Shown here in pieces: positions 1-5,107 of a DNA stretch of 5,107 bases. The stretch spans positions 1 through 5,107 of the forward strand of contig JANWZF010000217.1 in the NCBI GenBank assembly GCA_025054905.1, read 5' to 3'. The stretch's first letter is position 1, and each line of letters begins with the position of its first letter. This stretch comes from Tepidimonas sp. Its GTDB lineage: Bacteria > Pseudomonadota > Gammaproteobacteria > Burkholderiales > Burkholderiaceae_C. A program made the translations under genes and the position numbers. Below the pieces are notes generated by a model. That model searched no databases. It saw only the letters and a program-made list of their open reading frames with translations, and was not told where the DNA came from.

Positions 1-98
1 GCATCCAGCAGCTCGATGACCACGTCGATGGTTTTGAGCCGCTCGCTGAGCGCGCGCAGCGTGGCGCGCATGTGACCGGGAAACCACTGGATGCCCAT
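1..98 (-). CDS. ylqF: YlqF/RbgA-type ribosome biogenesis GTPase, N-terminal fragment (cut by window edge)
   Basis: Only the first 32 codons plus two bases are present; the gene runs off the left edge on the minus strand. The visible protein begins MGIQWFPGHMRATLRALSER and continues with a stretch ending VVIELLDA. The IQWFPGHM opening followed by a basic helix and a hydrophobic strand ending ELLDA is the signature start of YlqF/RbgA circularly permuted GTPases, where that strand leads into the family's DAR(I/L)P motif. Family members act in late assembly of the large ribosomal subunit; this is best known for Bacillus RbgA, and the proteobacterial role is less defined. The GTP-binding motifs (NKxD, P-loop) lie outside the window, so catalytic integrity cannot be judged. 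The ATG is 22 nt after the HAD gene stop, suggesting co-transcription. A GGAAG at 112-116 (minus strand) is the only Shine-Dalgarno-like element, and its spacing of about 13 nt is long. Family assignment is fairly secure despite the short length. Confidence 0.82.
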   Translation of the reverse strand, partial: MGIQWFPGHMRATLRALSERLKTIDVVIELLD

Positions 99-120
99 GA
101 CCGCGGCCAACTTCCGGATC

Positions 121-822
121 TCAGGCATGGGCACGCAACCACTGGCGCAGCTCTGCCACCGAGTGCGCCACGGCCAACGGTTCATGCGCCAGCAAATCCT
201 CGTGGGCATGAGCACCGTAATTGACCGCCACCGCCGCGCAGCCGGCGTTGCGTGCCAGCAGCAGGTCGTGGGTCGTATCGCCAATCATCAGCGTGTGCTG
301 CGGCTCGACCTGCAGCTCCTCCATCAGCTCCAGCAACATCTGGGGATGGGGTTTGCTGGCGGTCTCGTCGGCCGTGCGCGAAGCGTCGAACAGCCCCTGC
401 AGCTGCACGGTCTGCAGCGCCGCATCCAGCCCGCGCCGGCTCTTGCCGGTGGCCACCGCCAGGCGATGGCCGCGCGTGCGCAATTCGTGCAGCATCGGCA
501 CCACGCCGTCGAACAACGTGACTTCGTGCTGGCGTGCAAACCAGTGCTGCTGGTAGCGGCGCACCAGTTCGCCGTGACGCTCGGGCGGCACCTCGGGGGC
601 CGCATGCGCCAGCGCCTGCGCCAACCCCATGCCGATGACCCAGGCCGCGCGCTCGGGACTGGGCGGATGCGCGCCGACGTCACGCACCGCCGCCTGAATG
701 CACTGCACGATCAGCGCGGTCGAATCGAACAGCGTGCCATCCCAGTCGAAAACGATCAGTTCGAAGCGACGCGGGACCACCCTCGATGATCCGCCTGCCG
801 CCTCTGCAGCTTCCCACGACAT
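121..822 (-). CDS. HAD-superfamily subfamily IA phosphatase (Gph-like)
   Basis: A 233-residue cytoplasmic haloacid-dehalogenase-fold hydrolase with all four motifs, numbered from the ATG at 822. Motif I is DWDGT with nucleophile D26 and acid/base D28; motif II is VATGK with T125; motif III is K157 in SKPHPQM; motif IV is GDTTHD with D182 and D186. A helical cap of about 80 residues between motifs I and II (FDST onward) marks subfamily IA. The sequence resembles phosphoglycolate-phosphatase-like proteins, but HAD substrates cannot be read from sequence, so no symbol is given. The frame stays open upstream to 951, but that extension crosses the hns terminator and is unlikely to be translated. 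The chosen ATG gives an unusual Glu/Ala/Gly-rich leader of about 15 residues. A GTG at 780 (219 residues, beginning VVPRRFELIVFDWDGT) starts closer to where homologues usually begin, and is a serious alternative. The gene ends 22 nt before the GTPase start, so the two probably form an operon. Confidence 0.9.
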   Translation of the reverse strand: MSWEAAEAAGGSSRVVPRRFELIVFDWDGTLFDSTALIVQCIQAAVRDVGAHPPSPERAAWVIGMGLAQALAHAAPEVPPERHGELVRRYQQHWFARQHEVTLFDGVVPMLHELRTRGHRLAVATGKSRRGLDAALQTVQLQGLFDASRTADETASKPHPQMLLELMEELQVEPQHTLMIGDTTHDLLLARNAGCAAVAVNYGAHAHEDLLAHEPLAVAHSVAELRQWLRAHA

Positions 823-894
823 CTGGACATGACCCCAATCAAGCTTCCGCCTAGCGCCCTGACGGTCCCAGGCCGATCGATTCCTGGCCCACCG

Positions 895-930
895 AAAACA
901 AAAGCCAACGGCGCCAGGGACGCCTTTGGC
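895..930 (-). terminator. Rho-independent terminator downstream of the hns-family gene
   Basis: Read on the minus strand, GCCAA, one mismatched base, GGCG, a 7-nt loop, CGCC, one mismatched base and TTGGC form a 9-bp stem with one internal A-G mismatch (904-930). It is followed at once by TTTTGTTTT (903-895). This is the classic intrinsic terminator layout. It lies 42 nt past the stop of the H-NS gene and should end that transcript before the HAD gene. Read on the plus strand it has no T tract, so it acts in one direction. Confidence 0.85.
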
Positions 931-932
931 CC

Positions 933-954
933 TCCATGGACGGTCGCCCATGGA
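933..954. repeat. Inverted repeat TCCATGG / CCATGGA in the hns 3' untranslated region
   Basis: TCCATGG (933-939) and CCATGGA (948-954) are exact reverse complements separated by 8 nt. The core CCATGG is itself a palindrome, so it also appears as a direct repeat. The repeat sits between the H-NS stop codon and its terminator. It can form a 7-bp hairpin in the mRNA with no T tract after it, so it is not a terminator by itself. It may stabilise the 3' end or may be chance. Confidence 0.45.
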
Positions 955-972
955 TTGCGCCGCCGCGCAACG

Positions 973-1281
973 TCAGCGTGCAATCCGGTATTGCTCGATG
1001 TCACCGCCGGCGGCCAGGATCTGGCGCACCCATTCCGGCTTGCGACCGGGACCGCCCGACCACAGTTCGCCGTTGGGGCCACGGTATTTCGGCTCGGCCT
1101 TGGAGCGCGTGCTGCGCCGGCGGCCGCGTCCGCCCGAGGCCAATTCCTCGGCGCTGATGCCATATTCTACCATTTTGGCACGGATCTCGGCGATGATCCC
1201 GGCACGTTCTTGCTGACGCACTTCTTCGGCTTGCTTCAGCAGGGCTTCGGCCTGGGCTTTGAGTTCGGCATAGGTCGGCAT
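973..1281 (-). CDS. H-NS family nucleoid-associated DNA-binding protein
   Basis: A 102-residue protein of the short H-NS type common in betaproteobacteria (HvrA/BpH3/StpA-like). Residues 3-45 are a charged, heptad-like helical region (YAELKAQAEALLKQAEEVRQQ), matching the coiled-coil oligomerisation domain. Residues 50-65 are a basic Gly/Arg/Ser linker (GRGRRRSTRSK). Residues 66-93 hold the C-terminal DNA-binding domain: YRGPNGELWSG, then GPGRKPEWV, where G-R-K-P is the AT-hook-like loop that enters the minor groove of AT-rich DNA (usually GRGRKP; here the first Arg is replaced, giving GPGRKP). Such proteins compact DNA and silence AT-rich, often acquired, genes. The start is supported by AGGA (1294-1291) 9 nt before the ATG. 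It lies 63 bp after the rluC stop and has its own terminator. Paralogues are usually numerous in these genomes, so its specific role cannot be inferred. Confidence 0.93.
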   Translation of the reverse strand: MPTYAELKAQAEALLKQAEEVRQQERAGIIAEIRAKMVEYGISAEELASGGRGRRRSTRSKAEPKYRGPNGELWSGGPGRKPEWVRQILAAGGDIEQYRIAR

Positions 1282-1290
1282 GTTCGACGT

Positions 1291-1294
1291 TCCT
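1291..1294 (-). promoter_or_regulatory. Ribosome binding site of the hns-family gene
   Basis: AGGA within CCAGGAACG on the minus strand lies 9 nt before the ATG at 1281. It is the clearest Shine-Dalgarno element among the minus-strand genes here and fixes the start of the H-NS protein. Confidence 0.7.
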
Positions 1295-1316
1295 GGGTTG
1301 ATATCGGTTGGCAGTC

Positions 1317-1336
1317 AAAACCTGCGCATTGCGCAG
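1317..1336 (-). terminator. Short hairpin with TTTT after rluC (weak terminator candidate)
   Basis: CTGCGC, a 3-nt loop and GCGCAG form a perfect 6-bp stem (1336-1322), followed on the minus strand by G and then TTTT (1320-1317). It begins 8 nt after the rluC stop. The stem is short and the T tract has only four bases, so termination is probably partial. Some rluC transcripts may read through into the H-NS gene. Confidence 0.45.
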
Positions 1337-1344
1337 ATGCGATT

Positions 1345-2334
1345 CTATTCCAAAAAACGCGCCACGTCACCCCAATCGCGCAATTCCGCGGGCACGGGCG
1401 CCTGCAGCTGCAGCACCCGTCCATCCACCGGATGGCGCAACGTCAACCGCCAGGCATGCAGAAACATCCGCGCCAGTCCACAACGCGCCAGGGCCCGGTT
1501 CCAGGCGTAATCGCCATATTTGTCGTCACCAGCAATCGGATGCCCCACGTGCGCCAAGTGCACGCGGATCTGGTGCGTGCGTCCGGTTTTGATCGTCACA
1601 GCCAACAGGGTGGTGCCCGCATCAGCCGGAGTTGGACACGACGGCGGCGGCGTCACACGGCCCAACGGCCGCACCAGCGACAGCGCCGGCTGCCCGAGTG
1701 GATCGTCGGGAGCCACGACCCGCACCCGGCGCTCGCCATCCGGCAACAGGTAGCGCTGCAGCGGCACGTCGATGACCTTGCGCGCGGCTGGCCAGTCGCC
1801 GCGCACCAGCGCCAGATAGACCTTGCCGGTGCTGCGCTGACGGAACTGATCCTGCAGGGCCTTCAGCGCACTGCGCTTTTTGGCCACCAGCAACACCCCA
1901 CTGGTGTCGCGGTCCAGACGGTGCACGAGCTCCAGCAGCGCCGCCTGCGGCCGCGCCCGGCGCAGCTGTTCAATCACGCCGTACGAAACGCCGCTGCCGC
2001 CGTGCACCGCCACGCCCGCCGGCTTGTTCAACGCCAGCAGCCAGTCATCCTCGTACAGCACGTCAAATTCACGTGCAGGAGCCCGCGGCACGGCGGGTGG
2101 CGCCGCAGGCGCCGCGAGCCGCAGCGGCGGCACGCGCACCACGTCACCGGCCTGCAACCGTGTCTCGGCGCGTGCACGCGCCTTGTTCACGCGCACCTCG
2201 CCGCTGCGAATGATGCGGTAGATCAGGGTCTTGGGAGCGCCCTTGAGCTCACGCAACAGGTAGTTGTCCAGACGCTGACCGGCCGATTCGACATCGACCG
2301 TCAGGTAGGCCACGGCGGGGACGGAATCGCTCAT
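1345..2334 (-). CDS. rluC: 23S rRNA pseudouridine synthase, RluC/RluD type
   Basis: A 329-residue member of the RluA family, which isomerises specific uridines in 23S rRNA to pseudouridine; in E. coli RluC modifies 955, 2504 and 2580. Residues about 8-75 are an S4 RNA-binding domain (LTVDVESAGQRLDNYLLREL, then LIYRIIRSGEVRVNK), and residues about 90-325 are the catalytic domain. The hallmark HRLDRDTSG carries the catalytic Asp at D141 (D144 in E. coli RluC). Two more family motifs are visible: LNKPAGVAVHGG near 102 and KTGRTHQIRVHLAHVGHPIAGD from about 249. Length and domain order match RluC, and the position divergent from rne matches the E. coli rne-rluC arrangement. A Pro/Ala-rich linker (about 74-87) and a Pro-rich loop near 230-240 (VTPPPSCPTPADAG) are local expansions. 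The start at 2334 (MSDSVPAV) is preferred over an in-frame ATG at 2364, which adds ten residues unlike the family; neither has a strong Shine-Dalgarno sequence. Confidence 0.92.
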   Translation of the reverse strand: MSDSVPAVAYLTVDVESAGQRLDNYLLRELKGAPKTLIYRIIRSGEVRVNKARARAETRLQAGDVVRVPPLRLAAPAAPPAVPRAPAREFDVLYEDDWLLALNKPAGVAVHGGSGVSYGVIEQLRRARPQAALLELVHRLDRDTSGVLLVAKKRSALKALQDQFRQRSTGKVYLALVRGDWPAARKVIDVPLQRYLLPDGERRVRVVAPDDPLGQPALSLVRPLGRVTPPPSCPTPADAGTTLLAVTIKTGRTHQIRVHLAHVGHPIAGDDKYGDYAWNRALARCGLARMFLHAWRLTLRHPVDGRVLQLQAPVPAELRDWGDVARFLE

Positions 2335-2397
2335 GCAGCGCTGGCTACACCAGAAGAAGGCCAAGCCCGTCGGTCACACGCGGCGCTGGCCTGACCC

Positions 2398-2403
2398 TAT
2401 AAT
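2398..2403 (+). promoter_or_regulatory. TATAAT -10 element, probable rne promoter
   Basis: A perfect consensus -10 hexamer stands out in otherwise GC-rich DNA, in the rluC-rne divergent region. A -35 match is poor: GTCACA at 2373-2378 agrees at four of six positions, but the spacing is 19 nt. If used, transcription toward rne would start near 2410 and give a leader of about 500 nt. The opposite strand reads ATTATA, so a minus-strand promoter for rluC could overlap, but I see no good -35 for it. Confidence 0.55.
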
Positions 2404-2413
2404 TCAACAAGTC

Positions 2414-2435
2414 TGTCCGGGTGTTTTTCCGGGCA
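2414..2435 (+). other. Hairpin with U-rich loop at the start of the rne leader
   Basis: TGTCCGG (2414-2420) pairs with CCGGGCA (2429-2435), seven pairs including one U-G, around the loop GTGTTTTT. It lies within about 10 nt of the expected transcription start. A U-rich single-stranded loop beside a GC stem is the kind of site RNase E prefers to bind or cut; that role is inference. Confidence 0.5.
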
Positions 2436-2735
2436 TCCGCGCAAAGGCAACGAGTGTACGCCACGCGGCCCCGGCCCGTCCGGCAGACGATCATGGCCGA
2501 CAACGTCCGCCCGTGCGCAATGTCAGCAGCAGGGCCGGTGCCACCGCGATGAGGTCCGCGCACCGTTGCCACCGGCGGATGAACCGATGCCTTTTGCAGC
2601 GAACCCGTACGGAATACCCCAACGTGCAGCCCTCCGTGCCATCCTGCCGCTGGCTGCACGCGGACACCAGTGACCACCGCGACGCGCGCCCCGCGATGCT
2701 TTTGCCCGGCCCGTCCTGTTTGCTCACCGTGATCC

Positions 2736-2757
2736 ACGCGCCCACGCCCGGGCGCGT
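2736..2757 (+). other. Perfect 8-bp GC hairpin in the rne leader
   Basis: ACGCGCCC (2736-2743) and GGGCGCGT (2750-2757) are exact reverse complements around the 6-nt loop ACGCCC. It is the strongest local stem I can see in the leader. No T tract follows on the plus strand, so it is not an intrinsic terminator. Confidence 0.6.
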
Positions 2758-2771
2758 CAGCTGCGCCCTGC

Positions 2772-2786
2772 CCAGCCGCTGGCTGG
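2772..2786 (+). other. Perfect 6-bp hairpin, second stem of a pair in the rne leader
   Basis: CCAGCC (2772-2777) and GGCTGG (2781-2786) are exact reverse complements around the triloop GCT. It lies 14 nt after the 8-bp hairpin, so the two form a tandem pair about 130 nt before the rne start codon. Confidence 0.5.
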
Positions 2787-2915
2787 TCATCGCCTGACGC
2801 CTGTCCTGCGGCTCTCCGGCAATTCCCAGTCGTTCGCTCGATCGGCCCCCGGTTCGCGGCTGCCGTGCGCCCGCTGGCCCGGGCGTGTTGACACTGAGAG
2901 AAACGGAACGACACG

Positions 2916-5107
2916 ATGAAACGCATGCTGATCAACGCCACGCAGGCCGAAGAGCGCCGCCTGGCGATCGTCGATGGGCAAAAGCTGCTCGACTACGAAG
3001 TCGAAATCGAAGGGCGCGAGCAGCGCAAGGGCAATATTTACAAGGCGGTCGTCACGCGCGTGGAGCCGTCGCTGGAGGCGTGCTTTGTCGATTACGGTGA
3101 AGACCGGCACGGCTTTTTGCCGTTCAAGGAAATCTCCAAGCAATACTTCCAGGGCAACGTGCCGCCCTCGCAGGCGCGCATCCAGGACGTCATCAAGGAA
3201 GGCCAGGAACTGCTGGTCCAGGTCGAAAAGGAAGAGCGCGGCAACAAGGGCGCGGCCCTAACCACTTTTATCAGTCTGGCCGGGCGCTACGTCGTGCTGA
3301 TGCCCAACAATCCACGCGGCGGCGGCGTCAGCCGCCGCATCGAGGGGGAAGATCGCGCCGAATTGAAAGCCACACTGGACAAACTGGAATACCCCAGTGG
3401 CATGTCCATCATCGCGCGCACCGCCGGCATCGGCCGCGAAGCCGCCGAGCTGCAGTGGGACCTCAACTACCTGCTCAAGCTGTGGAACGCGATCGAAAGC
3501 GCGGCCAAGGCGTTGAGCAAGCCTGAGCTGATCTACCAGGAATCCACCCTGGTCATTCGCGCGATCCGCGACTACTTCAACAGCGACATCGGCGAAATCC
3601 TAATCGACACCGACGATATTTACGAGCAGGCGCGCGGCTTCATGTCGCACGTGATGCCCGAGTACGTCAACCGTGTCAAGCGCTACCGCGACAATGCGCC
3701 GCTGTTTTCGCGCTTCCAGATTGAGCACCAGATCGAGACCGCCTACAGCCGCACCGTCACGCTGCCGTCGGGCGGTGCGATCGTGATCGACCAGACCGAG
3801 GCGCTGGTGGCCATCGACGTCAACTCGGCGCGCGCCATCAAGGGCGGCGACATCGAGGAGACGGCACTGCGCACCAACCTGGAGGCCGCCGATGAGGTGG
3901 CACGCCAGGCCCGCCTGCGCGACCTGGGCGGCCTGATCGTGATCGACTTCATCGACATGGAGGACAGCAAAAACCGCCGGGAAGTCGAAAACCGCCTGCG
4001 CGAGGCGCTCAAGCAGGACCGCGCACGCGTGCAGTTCGCGCCGATCAGCAAGTTCGGGCTGCTGGAGATGAGCCGCCAGCGGCTGCGTCCGACGCTGTCC
4101 GAAGGCGCCTCCATCCCCTGCCCGCGCTGCGGCGGCTCAGGGCACATCCGCGACACCGAAAGCTCGGCCCTGCAGATCCTGCGCGTCATCCAGGAAGAAT
4201 CGCTCAAGGACAACACCGCCGCGGTGCTGGTGCAGGTGCCGGTGGATGTGGCCAGCTTCCTGCTCAACGAAAAGCGCGTCGAAATCACCAAAATCGAGCT
4301 CAAGCAGCGCATCAGCGTGCTGCTGGTGCCCAACAAGTCGCTGGAGACGCCCAACTACAAGCTGGAGCGCCTCAAACACGACGACCCGCGCCTGGACAAT
4401 CTGGATGCCAGCTACAAGCTCGCCGACATGGCCGAGGACGTGGCACTGGTGACGCGGCGCAGCCAGGAGCGCACCAACCGCCAGGAACCGATCATCAAGG
4501 GGGTGCTGCCCGACACCCCGGCGCCGGTGGGCTCAGCCAAGGCGGCCGATTCCCCGGCAGCCCCGCCCCCAGTGCCGCAGCCGTCGGCAGCTCCCACGGC
4601 CGCGCCGTCGGTGGCGACCGCGCCGGCGCCGATTGCCGCGGCGGCCAACGTGGACAAAGGCTTTTTTGCCTGGCTGCGCCGTCTGTTTGGGCTGCAGGCG
4701 GCGCCAGCGGGCCCTGCGCCCATGCCAGCGGCCACGCCCTCTCGACCAGGGGCGGGCGGTGCCCCAGCCGCCTCGCCCGAGACCGTCGCGCAGCCGCGCC
4801 GCGACCCCCGGGCACGGCGCGGCCAGCGGCCCCCATCGGGTCCACAGGACAACCGCAACGGCGAGGCAGCCCGGCAGGCCGGTGCCCGCACCGCCCAGCC
4901 GCGCGACGAGCGGGCCCCGCGCGCCCTACGCACCGGCGACGGTGAGCGCACCGCCGCCAACGGCGCCGCCCCGTTGCCTTCCGCCCCAACCGCGGCCGGG
5001 GCTGGAACCCACGAGGAAAGCGCGGTCAACGGCCGCCGTGACCGTCGCGAGCGCCAGCCACGCGCTGAACCGGCCCCGCAGGCCGCCCCTGAAGCCAGCG
5101 CCAGCGT
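2916..5107 (+). CDS. rne: Ribonuclease E (3' end outside window)
   Basis: The endoribonuclease that starts mRNA decay and processes rRNA and tRNA precursors, and scaffolds the degradosome. The frame is open for 730 codons and still open at the edge. It begins MKRMLINATQAEERRLAIVD, as RNase E does. Domains: S1 about 35-125 (NIYKAVVTRVEPSLEACFVDYG); 5'-sensor with R168-T169 (E. coli R169-T170) in IIARTAGIGR; DNase I-like domain with Mg-binding D301 in AIDVNSAR and D344 in VIDFIDM (E. coli D303, D346); Zn-link CPRC with C402 and C405 (E. coli C404, C407); small dimerisation domain about 415-510. The later tail is Ala/Pro/Arg-rich and disordered. It contains KGFFAWLRRLFGL at 581-593, which resembles the membrane-targeting amphipathic helix of E. 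coli RNase E and argues for RNase E rather than RNase G. Arg-rich stretches after about 620 could bind RNA. The ribosome site is weak: GGAACG, with GGA 8 nt before the ATG. Confidence 0.97.
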   Translation, partial: MKRMLINATQAEERRLAIVDGQKLLDYEVEIEGREQRKGNIYKAVVTRVEPSLEACFVDYGEDRHGFLPFKEISKQYFQGNVPPSQARIQDVIKEGQELLVQVEKEERGNKGAALTTFISLAGRYVVLMPNNPRGGGVSRRIEGEDRAELKATLDKLEYPSGMSIIARTAGIGREAAELQWDLNYLLKLWNAIESAAKALSKPELIYQESTLVIRAIRDYFNSDIGEILIDTDDIYEQARGFMSHVMPEYVNRVKRYRDNAPLFSRFQIEHQIETAYSRTVTLPSGGAIVIDQTEALVAIDVNSARAIKGGDIEETALRTNLEAADEVARQARLRDLGGLIVIDFIDMEDSKNRREVENRLREALKQDRARVQFAPISKFGLLEMSRQRLRPTLSEGASIPCPRCGGSGHIRDTESSALQILRVIQEESLKDNTAAVLVQVPVDVASFLLNEKRVEITKIELKQRISVLLVPNKSLETPNYKLERLKHDDPRLDNLDASYKLADMAEDVALVTRRSQERTNRQEPIIKGVLPDTPAPVGSAKAADSPAAPPPVPQPSAAPTAAPSVATAPAPIAAAANVDKGFFAWLRRLFGLQAAPAGPAPMPAATPSRPGAGGAPAASPETVAQPRRDPRARRGQRPPSGPQDNRNGEAARQAGARTAQPRDERAPRALRTGDGERTAANGAAPLPSAPTAAGAGTHEESAVNGRRDRRERQPRAEPAPQAAPEASAS

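Larger units (their letters stand above)
2410..2915 (+). promoter_or_regulatory. Long non-coding rne 5' leader (candidate autoregulatory UTR)
   Basis: About 500 nt separate the TATAAT element from the rne ATG without a believable gene. The frames open here on either strand give Arg/His/Cys-rich translations with no recognisable domain, and the longest plus-strand one would overlap the promoter. The stretch contains three clean GC-rich hairpins, annotated separately, and one possible long-range stem: GCCGGTG at 2534-2540 with CACCGGC at 2570-2576. In E. coli the rne mRNA has a 361-nt leader whose hairpins are sensed by RNase E, so the enzyme limits its own synthesis. Placement and length here suggest an analogous element. 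No sequence homology to the enterobacterial one is claimed. Confidence 0.5.

Noticed and set aside
1313..1318. TTGACT on the minus strand as a -35 element for the hns-family gene
   Set aside because: No -10-like hexamer occurs 16-18 nt downstream; GATATC is only about 7 nt away.
829..2394. 521-codon plus-strand open frame opposite rluC, hns and part of the HAD gene
   Set aside because: It is antisense to genes with clear catalytic and DNA-binding motifs. The translation is rich in Arg, His and Gln with no domain, typical of a shadow frame in GC-rich DNA.
2493..2552. Short upstream reading frame (19 codons from the ATG at 2493) as a possible rne leader peptide
   Set aside because: There is no Shine-Dalgarno sequence before it and nothing in its sequence suggests regulated translation.
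2333..2797. 154-codon plus-strand frame in the rne leader
   Set aside because: It would start before the TATAAT element and overlaps the rluC start. The residues are Arg/His/Cys/Pro-rich without structure or family resemblance.
2888..2893. TTGACA just before rne as a -35 element
   Set aside because: It matches the -35 consensus, but a 17-nt spacing would place the -10 at GC-rich bases overlapping the rne start codon, with no TATAAT-like hexamer there.
2345..2941. 198-codon minus-strand frame across the rluC-rne gap
   Set aside because: It overlaps the rne start and the TATAAT region, has Arg/Gly/Ala-biased content and no recognisable motif, and lacks a ribosome site.
3743..4354. 203-codon minus-strand frame inside rne
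   Set aside because: It is fully antisense to the RNase E catalytic domain, and its Ser/Arg/Leu-rich composition is a reflection of the rne codons.

Overview
The window looks like the chromosome of a GC-rich betaproteobacterium, most likely Burkholderiales and perhaps Comamonadaceae-like. This rests on high-GC codon use, an H-NS protein of the short HvrA/BpH3-like type, and an RNase E gene (rne) divergent from a RluC-type pseudouridine synthase gene with a HAD phosphatase gene nearby. The assignment is inference from family resemblance; no search was run.

Layout. On the minus strand, reading right to left: a RluC-type 23S rRNA pseudouridine synthase (2334-1345), a small H-NS-family nucleoid protein (1281-973) followed by a convincing intrinsic terminator (930-895), a HAD-IA phosphatase (822-121), and the first 32 codons of a YlqF/RbgA-type ribosome-biogenesis GTPase (98-1, cut by the window edge). 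On the plus strand: rne (2916 to beyond 5107), with the complete catalytic half, a membrane-targeting-like amphipathic segment and part of an Ala/Pro/Arg-rich disordered tail; its 3' end is outside the window.

Between rluC and rne lies 581 bp with no credible gene. It holds a perfect TATAAT hexamer (2398-2403) and several GC-rich hairpins, and is best read as the rne promoter plus a leader of about 500 nt. A long leader is known to mediate autoregulation of rne in Escherichia coli; whether this one does so is inference.

How the genes fit together. Three of the five genes concern ribosomal RNA or ribosome maturation (RNase E, RluC, YlqF/RbgA-like GTPase). The HAD phosphatase is probably metabolic repair or housekeeping, and is probably co-transcribed with the GTPase gene (22-nt gap). 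The H-NS gene sits among them as a separately terminated unit. This is mainly a housekeeping locus; I see no mobile element, CRISPR array, tRNA or rRNA gene. The parts worth a second look are the long structured rne leader, the inserted H-NS unit and the terminator just upstream of the HAD gene.
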